From positions 226,231 to 290,230 of the forward strand of contig NZ_CAOJCN010000006.1 in NCBI RefSeq assembly GCF_948329515.1: 64,000 bases of DNA, given 5' to 3'. Positions 33,342 to 43,500 of this stretch are shown piece after piece. The notes beneath the pieces were generated by a model, which was not told where the DNA came from, ran no database searches, and saw nothing but the letters and a program-made list of their open reading frames with translations. This stretch comes from Cohnella rhizoplanae. GTDB lineage: Bacteria; Bacillota; Bacilli; Paenibacillales; Paenibacillaceae. How positions within the stretch are numbered: position 1 is the first letter of the stretch; each line of letters starts with the position of its first letter. The position numbers were made by a program, and so were the translations under genes.

Positions 33342-33385
33342 CCATCCTTCGTCCTGGTTCGCGCCAGGGCGGAGGATGGTTTTTT
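33342..33385 (+). terminator. Intrinsic terminator of the cbpA-clpB operon
   Basis: CCATCCT and AGGATGG close a stem that also pairs CCTGG with CCAGG, around a TTCG-containing loop, followed by TTTTTT. Confidence 0.9.
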
Positions 33386-33389
33386 GCCG

Positions 33390-33509
33390 TTTGAACGATA
33401 TCCCCCTCGGTCAGGACATAACGGATCGAGGTCAGGGCAGCCGGATACAAAGTTTGCGATAAGCTGATGAGGAGATCCGGTTCCCTGATGGAAGGGGATA
33501 TCGTTAAAA
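33390..33509. repeat. 120-bp imperfect palindrome downstream of clpB
   Basis: The outer 16 bp TTTGAACGATATCCCC (33390-33405) recur in inverted orientation at 33494-33509 with one mismatch. The similarity continues inward as TC, TCAGG and CGGATC blocks to about 33424 and 33475, giving arms of about 35 bp around a 50-bp centre. It resembles a miniature inverted-repeat element or a very large hairpin. The rest of the gap up to 33627 shows no gene. Confidence 0.7.
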
Positions 33510-33627
33510 TACCGCGAAGACTTCTGCCGCCGCGCGGAAAACGCCGTGCCGGCGCAAAACGCAATATATTCAGGGAATGGGCCGCTCGGAGATCGCCATG
33601 CACGTCGAGCCAAAATATGCGGCGGAT

Positions 33628-34605
33628 TTAAGAGCTGGTCGAAGCGCCGCCGTCTACATGAAGTACCTGCGCCGTGACGTAGCGGGAGTCGTCGGATGCG
33701 AGATACACGTACGTGGGCGCCAGCTCGAACGGCTGGCCCGGCCGACCGAGCATGGTCTCGGTGCCGAAGACGGCGACGCGATCCTGGGAAAAGCTGCTCG
33801 GGATCAGCGGGGTCCAGATCGGCCCCGGCGCGACGGCGTTCACGCGGATGCCTTGCGGAGCCAGGTTGCGGGCCAGCGCGCGCGTCCAGCCGACGATCGC
33901 GCCTTTGGTGGCGGTGTAGTCGATGAGCGTTTTTTCGCCGACATAGGTGACGACCGAGGCCGTGCCGATGATCGAAGCGCCGGGCTTCAGGTATTGGAGC
34001 GCGGCCCGCGTCGTGTGGAAATGAGAGAAAAAGTTGACCTTGAACGTATTCTCGAGTTGCTCGTCGGTGATGTCCTCGAGGCTGTTCTGCTGAAATTGGA
34101 TGCCGACGTTGTTGACGAGCGCGTCCAGGCGGCCGTAGGCCTTGAAGGTATCGTGCGCGATCGATTCGCTGACGCCCTTGTCGCGCACGTCGCCGGGCAG
34201 GAGCAGGCAGCTCCTGCCGTAGGATTCGACGCAAGCCTTCGTCCGCTCCGCGTCCTCGTGCTCGTCGAGATAGGAGATCGCGACGTCCGCGCCCTCCTTG
34301 GCGAAGGCGATGGCGGCCGCCGCGCCGATCCCGCTGTCGCCGCCGGTGACGAGCGCGACTCTGCCCGCCAGCTTGCCGCTGCCTTTATAGTGCGGATTGT
34401 CGACGATGGGCCGCGGGACCATCAGGCTCTCGACGCCGGGCTGGCGGTATTGGCGCTGCTCGGGTACGCTGAGGGCTACGTCCTCGTACTGGGTGACGGT
34501 TCCATAGGTCGGATAGAGCGGGTAGGGATCGGTCAGCTTCGCTACTTCGAATTGCCGCTGCAAGCTCCTGATCTGTTCGAGCTCGCTCTCTCGCTTGTCG
34601 GTCAT
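33628..34605 (-). CDS. Short-chain dehydrogenase/reductase (general-stress YhdF/YhxC-like)
   Basis: The 325-residue SDR has an N-terminal extension of about 80 residues ([33 protein letters not shown]), typical of the glucose/ribitol dehydrogenase-like stress subfamily. Then come the cofactor motif VTGGDSGIG near 88-96, NNVG, catalytic Ser in TASVV, and the YTATKG active site. It probably acts on a sugar or aldehyde with NAD(P)H. The start at 34605 (GGGAGG, 5-nt spacing) replaces a reading extended by 81 codons. Confidence 0.9.
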   Translation of the reverse strand: MTDKRESELEQIRSLQRQFEVAKLTDPYPLYPTYGTVTQYEDVALSVPEQRQYRQPGVESLMVPRPIVDNPHYKGSGKLAGRVALVTGGDSGIGAAAAIAFAKEGADVAISYLDEHEDAERTKACVESYGRSCLLLPGDVRDKGVSESIAHDTFKAYGRLDALVNNVGIQFQQNSLEDITDEQLENTFKVNFFSHFHTTRAALQYLKPGASIIGTASVVTYVGEKTLIDYTATKGAIVGWTRALARNLAPQGIRVNAVAPGPIWTPLIPSSFSQDRVAVFGTETMLGRPGQPFELAPTYVYLASDDSRYVTAQVLHVDGGASTSS

Positions 34606-34736
34606 GGGGGCCTCCCGTGGACCGGTGCCGAGCGCTCCGGTTAACCGGAGCGCCTGCCGGTTCGTTCGTTTTCCACACGGTATGCCACGGCGGCTAGACA
34701 GGTGCCTAGACCCCGACAGTGGGGCATAAGGTTCTG

Positions 34737-35156
34737 TTAGAGCTTTTTCGTCAGCGAATAACCCAGTTTTTGATAGCCCATCTTGTTCTCGTAGAAGCGA
34801 TGGGCTTCGACGCGGGATATTCCGGATTCCAGCGCGACCATGGCGCATCCGTTTTCCGCGGCGTAACGGTGAACGTACGCCAGCAGGACTTCGCCGTGAC
34901 CTTTGGAACGCGCGGAGGCCTTCGTCACGAGATCATACACAAATACATGTTTTCCGAAGTAGAAATTGGTCAGCACGATGAGGCCGGTCACCGCGACGAT
35001 CCGATCCTGTTCGTACAGCGCGAACATTTTATATCCTTCATCCTTCATGCCATGAAGAAGGGCGAGGTATTCGTCGCGGTCGAGATGCGTTCGCAGCTCG
35101 CGCATGACGGGATAGGCCTCGAGCCATTCTTGCTCATGGATCAACGCTTTAATCAT
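34737..35156 (-). CDS. GNAT-family N-acetyltransferase
   Basis: The 139-residue single-domain GNAT shows [20 protein letters not shown] (acetyl-CoA loop; the usual RxxGxG/A is RSKGHG) and the C-terminal [20 protein letters not shown]. The substrate is unknown. AAGGAGA lies 7 nt before the ATG at 35156; the frame is open for 103 codons upstream but lacks signals. It lies 131 bp upstream of the SDR gene in the same direction. Confidence 0.85.
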   Translation of the reverse strand: MIKALIHEQEWLEAYPVMRELRTHLDRDEYLALLHGMKDEGYKMFALYEQDRIVAVTGLIVLTNFYFGKHVFVYDLVTKASARSKGHGEVLLAYVHRYAAENGCAMVALESGISRVEAHRFYENKMGYQKLGYSLTKKL

Positions 35157-35337
35157 GGAAAGTCTCCTTGTCCGCGAGATGCGGCTCGTTTTAAGTATAA
35201 GAATCATTATACGACGATTCGTTCCGGATCGGACATACTCGCGCGGCGCGGCCGCCGCATAGGCTGGGAGAGCGATGAGCCCGAGCTTCATGGCGTGAAA
35301 CGATCCGATGGGACTCCGATGGAGCCCGGTGGAGCCG

Positions 35338-35526
35338 ATGGAGGATGATCCCTTGAAGATCCCGTATTCGTTTAGCAAAAGCGCGAACGCGCTGCTCGTG
35401 AATGATTCGGATGCTATGGTGAAAATCGTATACGCGGACGATGTCGCGCTGAACCTGCCGATCATCGGCCCACGGCCGCCGTACTACGCGCATCCCCGGT
35501 ACGAGGGTCACTATCCGCTGATTTGA
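35338..35526 (+). CDS. Small hypothetical protein (about 57-62 residues)
   Basis: A short frame begins at ATG 35338 (GGTGGAG upstream) or more likely at TTG 35353 (GGAGG, 8-nt spacing). The product has KIPYSFSKSANALLVNDSD near the start and a Pro/Tyr/His-rich end (RPPYYAHPRYEGHYPLI). No family is recognised. The amino-acid make-up is not that of a GC-rich shadow frame, and a strong terminator lies 30 bp after the stop, which supports a real gene. It is divergent from the GNAT gene. Confidence 0.5.
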   Translation: MEDDPLKIPYSFSKSANALLVNDSDAMVKIVYADDVALNLPIIGPRPPYYAHPRYEGHYPLI

Positions 35527-35555
35527 CAGCCGACAGGCCGATGAACGAAATGCAA

Positions 35556-35584
35556 AGAAACGCCTCCCGCAAAGAGGCGTTTCT
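35556..35584. terminator. Bidirectional terminator upstream of the SNF2 gene 3' end
   Basis: AGAAACGCCTC (35556-35566) pairs perfectly with GAGGCGTTTCT (35574-35584). It serves the small plus-strand ORF and the convergent SNF2 gene. Confidence 0.8.
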
Positions 35585-35625
35585 ATTGCGTGCTGGCTAA
35601 ACCGCGTCGGCGGCAAACCCGTCCG

Positions 35626-38600
35626 TCAGCCGATCCCGCGGCGCAGGGTGATAAGCTCGCGCAGGTCGTCGGTCGACAGCTCCGTAATCCAGCCCTCGGA
35701 GGAGGAGATGACGTTGTCGCTGAGCTGCTGCTTGCTCTCCAGCATCTCGTCGATCCGCTCCTCGAGCGTGCCGAGGGAGATGAACTTGTGCACCTGCACG
35801 TCCTTGGTCTGGCCCATCCGGTAGGCGCGGTCGGTCGCCTGGTTCTCGACGGCCGGATTCCACCAGCGGTCGAAGTGGAATACGTGGTTGGCGGCGGTCA
35901 GGTTGAGGCCGACGCCCCCCGCCTTGAGCGAGAGGATGAACACGCCGGGCTGCTCATCCTGCGGAAGCGTCTGCGACTGGAACCGCTCGATCATCCGGTC
36001 GCGCGCGGTCTTGGACGTGCTGCCGTTGAGATAGAGCACGGGCTCGCCGAGCTCCTGCGACAGCACGAGGCGCAGCATCTCGCCCATGCCGACGTACTGG
36101 GTGAAAATTAGGCAGCGGTCGCCCTCGTCCCGCAGCTCCTTGACCATGGCAAGCAGCCGCTCGAGCTTCGCGGAGCGCGAGACCATCTCGGCGAGCTCCG
36201 CCTCGGAAGGGGCGGGGGCCGGGTCGGCCGCCGCCTTCTTGGCTCCGCGCGCCGTCTCCCCAGCCGGAGCCGGTTCTAATGCAGGCGCCGTCTCGGGCGC
36301 GGGAGCCGAACCGGCTGCGCCGGCGGGGACGACTGCCGCGGTGCTTGCCGCCGCGGGCTGCTCCTTGGTTAGGAGCGCGGGGTGGTCGCACACCTGCTTA
36401 AGCCGGGTGAGCGCGGCCAGGATCGCGCCTTTGCGCTCGATACCCTCGAGCTTCTTCATGCGCTCGAGCAGGTCATGGACCGTCTGCTCGTAGAGCGCGC
36501 TCTGCTCGGGGGTCAGCGGCACGTATGATTTCATCTCGTTTTTCTCGGGCAGGTCGAGCTGGATGCTCGGATCCTTCTTTTTGCGTCGCAGCAGGAACGG
36601 TCCGACCAGCCGCTTGAGCTCCGCCGTGCGGCGCTCGTCCCGGTTCCGCTCGATCGGCGTGGCGAACCGCTCCTGGAAGGCGCGCTGCGTCCCCAGATAA
36701 CCCGGCGCGATGAAGTCGTAGATCGACCACAGCTCCGCGAGCCGGTTCTCGATGGGGGTGCCCGTAAGCGCGATGCGCTGTCCCGCGGACAGGCTGCGTA
36801 CGGCGGCGGATTGCTTGGTCTGCGCGTTCTTGATATTCTGCGCTTCGTCGAGACAGATGGCCGACCATACATAAGTTTGCAGCAGCTCTTGGTCGAGCGA
36901 CGCCGTCGCGTACGACGTGAGCATGACGTCGGAGGCGGCGGTCAGCTCGCCGAAGGCTTCGGGGTCGGCGATCCGGCCGCCGCCGTAGTGCAGGCTGACC
37001 GCGAGCGTAGGCGCGAAGCGCGCGAGCTCCTTCTGCCAGTTGCCCAGCACCGAGGTGGGGCAGACGATGAGCGCCGCCCGGCGCCGCTCGGGCGGCGTAT
37101 CCTGCCGCAGCTGCAGCAGGTAGGCGATGAGCTGGACCGTCTTGCCGAGGCCCATGTCGTCCGCGAGGACCGCGCCGAGCCCGAAGCGCCGCAGCGCGGT
37201 CAGCCAGCCGAAGCCCTCGCGCTGGTAAGTCCGCAGCGTCGCCCGCAGCTCCTCGGGCGGCTCGGGGAGCGGCCACTCGGAAGGACGGCCGAGCTGCGCG
37301 AAGAACGCGGCGAGGTGCTCGTTCAGCTCGACCTCGAGCCGCACGCGCGCCGCGTTCTCCGCCGCAGACTCCTCGGTCTCGCCTTCGTCCTCGTTCTCGC
37401 CGAGCAGGTGGAGCTGCAGCACGTCCTGGAACGAGAGGCCCTGCGACTTGTCCATGCCCGTCATCATGCGCCGGATTTGCGCGAGCAGCGCGGGATCGAG
37501 CGCGATCCACTGGCCGCGATAGCGGACGAGCCGCTGGTTGCGCGCGAGGAGCGCGGCGAACTCCTCCTCGCTGAGGTCGGCGTCCCCGATCGCGACGCGC
37601 CAGTCGAAGTCGACGATCGCGTCCAGGCCGAACAGCGAGCTCCCCTTGCCGCCGGACTCGCTCGAGATCTTGGCGCGCAGCCGGGGCTTCTTGCGGCTGG
37701 CGGCCTCCCACCATGCCGGCAGCAGGACTCGCCAGCCGGCTTCGAGCAGGCGGTCGCTGTCCGCCGATAGGAATCGCCAGGCGGCCTCGTCGTCCAGCGG
37801 CGCGGCCAGCACGTCGCGCGGCCCGCCGGCGAGGCGCGCCGGCGGCAGCACCGCGCGCAGCCGCTCGAGCCAGCCGCCGGCGCGTTCGCGGGCCTCGTCG
37901 CTCCAGGCCGGCGGCCAGCGCCCGGAGATCGAGCCGTCCGCGCCGAGCCGCGCGGCGTGCACGGCCGTCTCGTCCCGCTTGCTCTGGAGCGCCAGCTGCA
38001 GCCGCCAGTCGTCCGGCGCATCGCCCTCCGGATCCGGCTCGAGCAGCCGCAGGACCGGCCGGAACGGCGCCGCGTCCTGCCGCCAGCCGATCGCCTCGAG
38101 CCAGCCGCGCTCGTCCATGCCGGCCGCGGACGCCGCGCTCGCGTCGAACAGCAGCGGATGCTCGCGCCGCAGATCGGCGTAACCCGTCTCCGCGCCGTAG
38201 TGGCGCTCCCGCACGGCCTCGGAGTAGGCGGCGCGCAGGCCTTCCAGAAATTCATCGTCCGCCTCTTCGTCTGCCCCGGACGGCAGCTCGCCTTCCCAGG
38301 TCCAGCGAAGCAAGCCGCGGCGGTAGGATTCGAGATGGGGGATATACCGGCTCTCTTCGACCCAAGCCGCGAGGACCGGGGCCCACGCCGAGAGCGTGCG
38401 GCCTTGCCCGGAGATCCGCCAATCCACGTGCTTCAGCAGCCGCGGCTCCGCGAAGAAGGCGAGCACATGCTCGGCGGGGAGAACGACGATCTCCGCCTTG
38501 CCCTGGATCAGATCGACGCCCGCCGGCAGCTCCACCTGGCTCACCTCCAGGCTCGTCCCGTAGAACGAAGCCTCGTGCCAGGCGAACAGCCTATGCTTCA

Positions 38601-38709
38601 GAAGGAGGCCGGGCACGTAGCCGTAGCCTTCCAGTACGCCGTATATCAACGCGTCGCCGTGCTCGCTCAGGCGGACGTCGACGCTGATCGTATCCCGGTG
38701 CGCGTTCAT
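35626..38709 (-). CDS. ywqA: SNF2-family helicase (YwqA-like)
   Basis: The 1,027-residue protein has a bacterial SNF2-associated N-terminal region (about 1-480) and then the ATPase: LADDMGLGKTVQLIAYLL (motif I), DEAQ (motif II), LTGTPIENRLAELWSI (motif III) and a C-terminal helicase lobe with LIFTQYVGMGEM, LSLKAGGVGLNLTAANHV and DRAYRMGQ. Between the lobes lies a low-complexity Ala/Pro/Glu insert of about 50 residues (near 800-850). SNF2 enzymes translocate on duplex DNA; the cellular role of YwqA is not established. The start at 38709 overlaps the SWIM gene stop by 4 bp; a reading 257 codons longer in this frame is only a shadow of the SWIM gene. Confidence 0.92.
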   Translation of the reverse strand: MNAHRDTISVDVRLSEHGDALIYGVLEGYGYVPGLLLKHRLFAWHEASFYGTSLEVSQVELPAGVDLIQGKAEIVVLPAEHVLAFFAEPRLLKHVDWRISGQGRTLSAWAPVLAAWVEESRYIPHLESYRRGLLRWTWEGELPSGADEEADDEFLEGLRAAYSEAVRERHYGAETGYADLRREHPLLFDASAASAAGMDERGWLEAIGWRQDAAPFRPVLRLLEPDPEGDAPDDWRLQLALQSKRDETAVHAARLGADGSISGRWPPAWSDEARERAGGWLERLRAVLPPARLAGGPRDVLAAPLDDEAAWRFLSADSDRLLEAGWRVLLPAWWEAASRKKPRLRAKISSESGGKGSSLFGLDAIVDFDWRVAIGDADLSEEEFAALLARNQRLVRYRGQWIALDPALLAQIRRMMTGMDKSQGLSFQDVLQLHLLGENEDEGETEESAAENAARVRLEVELNEHLAAFFAQLGRPSEWPLPEPPEELRATLRTYQREGFGWLTALRRFGLGAVLADDMGLGKTVQLIAYLLQLRQDTPPERRRAALIVCPTSVLGNWQKELARFAPTLAVSLHYGGGRIADPEAFGELTAASDVMLTSYATASLDQELLQTYVWSAICLDEAQNIKNAQTKQSAAVRSLSAGQRIALTGTPIENRLAELWSIYDFIAPGYLGTQRAFQERFATPIERNRDERRTAELKRLVGPFLLRRKKKDPSIQLDLPEKNEMKSYVPLTPEQSALYEQTVHDLLERMKKLEGIERKGAILAALTRLKQVCDHPALLTKEQPAAASTAAVVPAGAAGSAPAPETAPALEPAPAGETARGAKKAAADPAPAPSEAELAEMVSRSAKLERLLAMVKELRDEGDRCLIFTQYVGMGEMLRLVLSQELGEPVLYLNGSTSKTARDRMIERFQSQTLPQDEQPGVFILSLKAGGVGLNLTAANHVFHFDRWWNPAVENQATDRAYRMGQTKDVQVHKFISLGTLEERIDEMLESKQQLSDNVISSSEGWITELSTDDLRELITLRRGIG

Positions 38710-40319
38710 GACAGCTTTCCTTTCCGCAGCTCTTCCTGCAGCGCGCGCAGCCTGCTGTGGCGCAGCTCGAACAGCTCGTAGAATTCGATCCAGCGCTCTT
38801 CGCGCTTCAATTTCTTGTACAGCTTGGCCAGCCGCTTGAGCAGCTTGACCGCCGATTTGTAGCTGGCTCTGTTTTTCATCCCCACGTAACGTTCGACTGC
38901 CTGATGGTAAAAAGGAAGCAGCGCATGCGGGGCATGCTTCTCCAGCGGCGCCAGCTCGGTGGCCCGGTAGTCGAGCGGCTCGCGGCCGAACGAGAGCTGA
39001 ATGTCGATCCACTCCTCGTACCGCCCGGCGGCGAGCAGCCGATCCTCGTAGATCGATTGAGAGGCGGGCAGCAGCGACTCGAGCGCCTCCCACATCCCGG
39101 GCTCCGCCTCGGGCAGCTTGGCGACGGCCGCGTCCCACAGGCCGGCATACGCCTCGAGCTCCCGCAGTCGCCTGCCCGCCATCCAGGGCGCGAGCGCGGT
39201 CAGCCAGCGGAGCAGGCGCTCCCATTGTTCCGTCCTGGCCAGCTCGCCGAGCAGCTCCATGAGACCGCCCGCGGAGGCCGCGCCTTGGCGCCCGCCTTCG
39301 CCCCCGAGCAGCGCCAGGGCGCCTTCGTCGTCGGACAGGCCGAATCTCATGCGCAACGCGGCCGTATTCCAGGCGCCTCTGCTCTGCGCGGGCAGGCCCG
39401 GTTCGGCAGCCTCGAGCGCGCGGAGCTCCTCCGCGTAGAGCGCCTCGCTTCCGGGCCGCGCGGCGAGCCACGTATCCCATAGCGCGCAGTAGTGCTTGAG
39501 GTCGTAATCCTGCGTCGGACCGGGCGTCAGCATCGCTGCACGCAGACCGTCTGCCGTCTCGCGCAGGCGGCTCTCCAGCAGCGGCTCGCCAACGTCAGGC
39601 AGCGGGCGCGCCAGGCAGCCCATCGCGGCTTCGTGCAGGTCCGTCACGGCCAGATGCGTGAAGTAGCCGAGGTACGTATTCGACCCGAGCGCCGGATTGC
39701 TCTGGGTCTCGGCGGCATGGCGCATGAGGAACAGCAGCGCGTTCAGCTCGAACATCCGCTCCGCGCCAGGCGCGAGCTCCGGCTTAATCTTATAGAACAG
39801 CCCGAGCGCCTGCTTCACGTACTGCGTGTTGCGCACCTGGTGAGCGATGGGCGCGAGACACCTGTCGAACAGGTCCAGCCACTCCGGCACGCTCATCTCG
39901 GGGATCCGGGCGGCGTCCCTCGCGAGACGCTCGATCGCGGCGTTCTGCTTCCCGGCGCCGGAGGCGGGACGCGGGCGGGACGCGAGCGTCGTGGCGTTGG
40001 CTAGCGCCGGGACCGGATAACCGTGATAGCCGGCCCATTCCATCAGCGCCGCTGCCATATGCTTGCAGGGGCGGCCGACGGGACAGGTGCATTCGCTCCC
40101 CTTCAGGTCCCCCAGATCGATCCGCGTCCGGTAGGACTCCGTGCCCGCTACCGTGGCATGCAATTGCCGCGTAGCCTCGGGATCGTCGAGCGCGGCGCGC
40201 CCCTGCTTGTAATATTGATAGCCGCGCTTAAGCGTCAGATCGTCGAACGCTTCTGCCGCGCGGCGCAGCAAGTCTTCCCACCGCGGGTCGTTTTCCGGCG
40301 GCGCATCTTCTGTGAACAT
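38706..40319 (-). CDS. ywqB: SWIM zinc-finger protein (YwqB-like)
   Basis: The 537-residue protein has an N-terminal SWIM finger with CTCPVGRPCKH (CxCx6CxH) near residue 89-99, preceded by GYQYYKQGRAA. The rest is helical and Trp/Leu-rich with TPR-like spacing. SWIM domains bind DNA or proteins. In B. subtilis ywqB precedes ywqA, and the translational coupling here (4-bp overlap) suggests that the two proteins act together. GAGG lies 7 nt before the ATG at 40319, and an extended -10 lies about 40 bp upstream. Confidence 0.88.
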   Translation of the reverse strand: MFTEDAPPENDPRWEDLLRRAAEAFDDLTLKRGYQYYKQGRAALDDPEATRQLHATVAGTESYRTRIDLGDLKGSECTCPVGRPCKHMAAALMEWAGYHGYPVPALANATTLASRPRPASGAGKQNAAIERLARDAARIPEMSVPEWLDLFDRCLAPIAHQVRNTQYVKQALGLFYKIKPELAPGAERMFELNALLFLMRHAAETQSNPALGSNTYLGYFTHLAVTDLHEAAMGCLARPLPDVGEPLLESRLRETADGLRAAMLTPGPTQDYDLKHYCALWDTWLAARPGSEALYAEELRALEAAEPGLPAQSRGAWNTAALRMRFGLSDDEGALALLGGEGGRQGAASAGGLMELLGELARTEQWERLLRWLTALAPWMAGRRLRELEAYAGLWDAAVAKLPEAEPGMWEALESLLPASQSIYEDRLLAAGRYEEWIDIQLSFGREPLDYRATELAPLEKHAPHALLPFYHQAVERYVGMKNRASYKSAVKLLKRLAKLYKKLKREERWIEFYELFELRHSRLRALQEELRKGKLS

Positions 40320-40359
40320 CGCTAGACCTCGCTTCGGTTCCGGTTTTCTTGGAGCTCTT

Positions 40360-40368
40360 ATTATACCA
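40360..40368 (-). promoter_or_regulatory. Extended -10 promoter of the ywqB-ywqA pair
   Basis: On the minus strand TGGTATAAT is a consensus extended -10, 40 bp upstream of the SWIM gene start. No clear -35 is present. Confidence 0.6.
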
Positions 40369-40504
40369 TCTCTCGCACACATGTTCGTACTTGCGGATGC
40401 GATATGAGGATGATAATTTTTGTTTTTTGTAATGCCGGACACATAATTGCGGTCGCCCGCTCTGTTAAGCTGACGTGGCACTACACAGAGAGAGGGAGAG
40501 ATTC

Positions 40505-43500
40505 ATGAGATTCGCTGGTCTGAAAAAAGGAATCGGAAAAAGAGCGATCGCCGCGATGGCCGCGACGGCGCTATTATGGGGGAGTCTAGCGTCCGCGGGC
40601 GCGGGAAGAGAGGCTTATGCCGCCGCGGAATCTTACGCCACGTCGGCGACGGTAACGCCGGGCGCAGTCAAGGCGGGCGAAGAGATGACGATCGACGTGC
40701 GGGTGACGTCCGCGGAGGACGCAGCCGTGCTGCTCGACGCGGAGGTGTTCGACCCTGCGCTCGTAAAGGTCGGTCAAACGTTCAAGGACAACGTGCAATT
40801 GAAGGCGGGCGTCGAGAAAACGGTCGCGTTCACCTGGCGCGTGCCGGCCGGCGCCGCGCCGGGCAAGTATACGATCAGCCTCGGCGTGTTCGGCGCCGGG
40901 TGGAGCGCTTACCATAAATGGCATGCCGGCGCGGCCTTCGTCAACGTAGAAGCGGGACCGGGCGGCGGAGACGGCGGCCAGACGCCGGTGCCTACGGCCA
41001 CGCCGACCGCTGCGCCAACGGCCACGCCAACGGGCACGCCGGCCGGCTCGCCGACGCCGACGCCTACGGCAGCGCCGACCGCGACGCCGACGCCTACGGC
41101 AGCGCCGACCGCGACGCCTACGCCGACGCCCCCGGCGGGGCCGGCGCTCGAGGTGCGCGTGAAGACGGGTAACAAGGCGACCGCGCAGATGCCGACGCCG
41201 GAGCTCGAGATCTTCAACAAGAGCGCGGCGCCGATCGACTTGGGCGGCGTGACGGCGCGCTACTACTTCACGATCGACGACGAAAGGCCGCTGACGATCG
41301 GCTTCTGGAGCACCGTGGCCAAGGAAAAAGTGACGGCGCGCTTCGTGAAGATGCCGGTTCCCGCCGAGACCGCCGACTACTATCTGGAGCTGGACTTCTC
41401 GGCCGATGCCGGCGTGCTGAAGCCGGGTGCCAAGGCGGGCGTCTATACATGGATCAACAAAGACAATTGGTCCAGCTTTACGCAGACCAACGATTATTCC
41501 TTTACGGGAGCTGCCTCGTCTACTGCGAGCGACAAGACGACGGCTTATGTCGACGGACAGCTTGTATGGGGCGCCGAGCCGAAGCTGCTGGACATCCCGG
41601 CCGCGCCGGCCGCCATCGCGGGCGAGCCCGCCGAGACCGAAGTTCTGCTGTCTTGGGAGCCGGTCGACGGCGCGACGAGCTACGACGTAAGCGCGGACGG
41701 CACGATCGTACAAGGCATCGCGGAGACGTCTTACCTGGATGCGTGGCTGAAGCCGGGGACGAAGCATACGTACAAGGTTCGTACGCGCAAAGGGGACAAG
41801 GTCGGCATCTGGAGCGGCGCCGTCGTCGTCCGCACGCTGGGCGAGCAGGACCTGCCCGCGCCGGTCAATGTCCGCGGCAAGACGACGGAGAGCAGCGTCG
41901 CGCTGACCTGGTCCCCGCTCGGAGAGGAAGTAACCGGCTACGAGGTCGAGGTTGACGGCGCCGTGACGGACGTCGGCCTGCAGACTGCCTACACGCATAG
42001 CGCTTTGGCCGCAGGCACAAAGCACGTTTACCGGGTGCGGGCCAAGGATGGAGAGACGCGCGGCAAGTGGAGCGACAAGCTTGTGACCAACACCGTGCTG
42101 ACGCCGAACGGCGACTTCGACGTACAATTCGACATCGATCCGGATGCCGAGCGCGCGCCGATCAGCCCTTACATTTACGGCACGAACGACGATCTGACCG
42201 GTACCGAGCATTGGGGCTCGCGCCGTACGGGCGGCAACCGCCTGACGACCTACAACTGGGAGACGAACGCTTCCAATGCCGGCGACGACTGGGATCACAG
42301 AAGCGACAACTACGTGCCTTGGTACTACGGCGGCGTGCCTTACGGCGGCAATATGGACGAGCCGGGCATCGGCATCGCGGGCTTCCATCAGAAGTCGCTG
42401 GCGATGGGCGCGTACACGCTGGCTACGCTGCAGACCGGCGGCTACGTCGCCGCGGACAAGGACGGTGCCGTCCATTCGTGGGAGACCGCCCCTTCGGATC
42501 GTTGGGTGCCGGTATACGCCGCGAAGAACGCGCCGTTTAGCCTGACGCCCGACTTGAACGACAACGCCGTTTATATGGACGAATTCGTCAACTCGCTCGT
42601 TCACCGGTTCGGCGACGCGGGCACCGCGACCGGCATCAAGGGCTACTCGATCGACAACGAGCCGAGCCTGTGGCAGAAGACGCATCCGTACATGCATCCG
42701 GACAAGCCGGGCGCTGCGGAGGTGACGAACAAGGGCATCGCGCTCGCCAAGGCGGTCAAAAAAGTAGATCCCCGCGCCGAAATGTACGGCCCGGCCTCCT
42801 ACAGCTTCGACGAGCTATACAGCATGCACGCGGCCGACGACTGGGAGTCGCTCAAGAGCGGCGGCTACCAGTGGTTCATGGACTACTATCTGGACAAGTT
42901 CCGCGCGGCCTCCGCGCAGCAGGGCACACATCTGCTCGACGCGGTCGACTATCATTGGTACCCCGAGATCTCGGCGGGCGGTTCGCGCATCACCGATCTG
43001 GCCTCCTACAATAATCTCGAGGCGAACAAAGCCCGCATGCAGGCGCCGCGGTCGCTGTGGGACCCGACTTATACGGAGAACAGCTGGATCGGCCAGTGGT
43101 ACAGCTCGTTCCTGCCGATCCTGCCGCGGACGCAGCAGTCGATCGACGCCTACAATCCGGGCACGAAGATCGCGATTACCGAGTACAACTACGGCGGCGA
43201 AAACAACGTTTACGGCGGCATCGCGCAAGCGGACGTGCTCGGCATTTTCGGAAAATACGGCGTTCATCTCGCGACCTTCTGGAAGATGGTCAACGGGCTC
43301 AAGGAGGCGCCGTACATCTCGGCCGCGGTCAAGCTGTTCACCAGCTACGACGGCCAAGGCTCGGGCTTCGGCGCGACCAAGGTCGAGGCCGAGACGAACA
43401 ACGTCGAGAACAGCTCGGTATACGCCTCGATCTCGGACGAGAGCGCCGGCGAGCTGCACCTGATCGCGTTGAACAAAAACAACGACTACGCCATGAACGC

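Noticed and set aside
38710..39480. N-terminal extension of the SNF2 protein by 257 codons
   Set aside because: It is the shadow of the SWIM gene in another frame and reads as an Arg/Ala/Gly-rich sequence. The ATG at 38709 is coupled to the SWIM stop.
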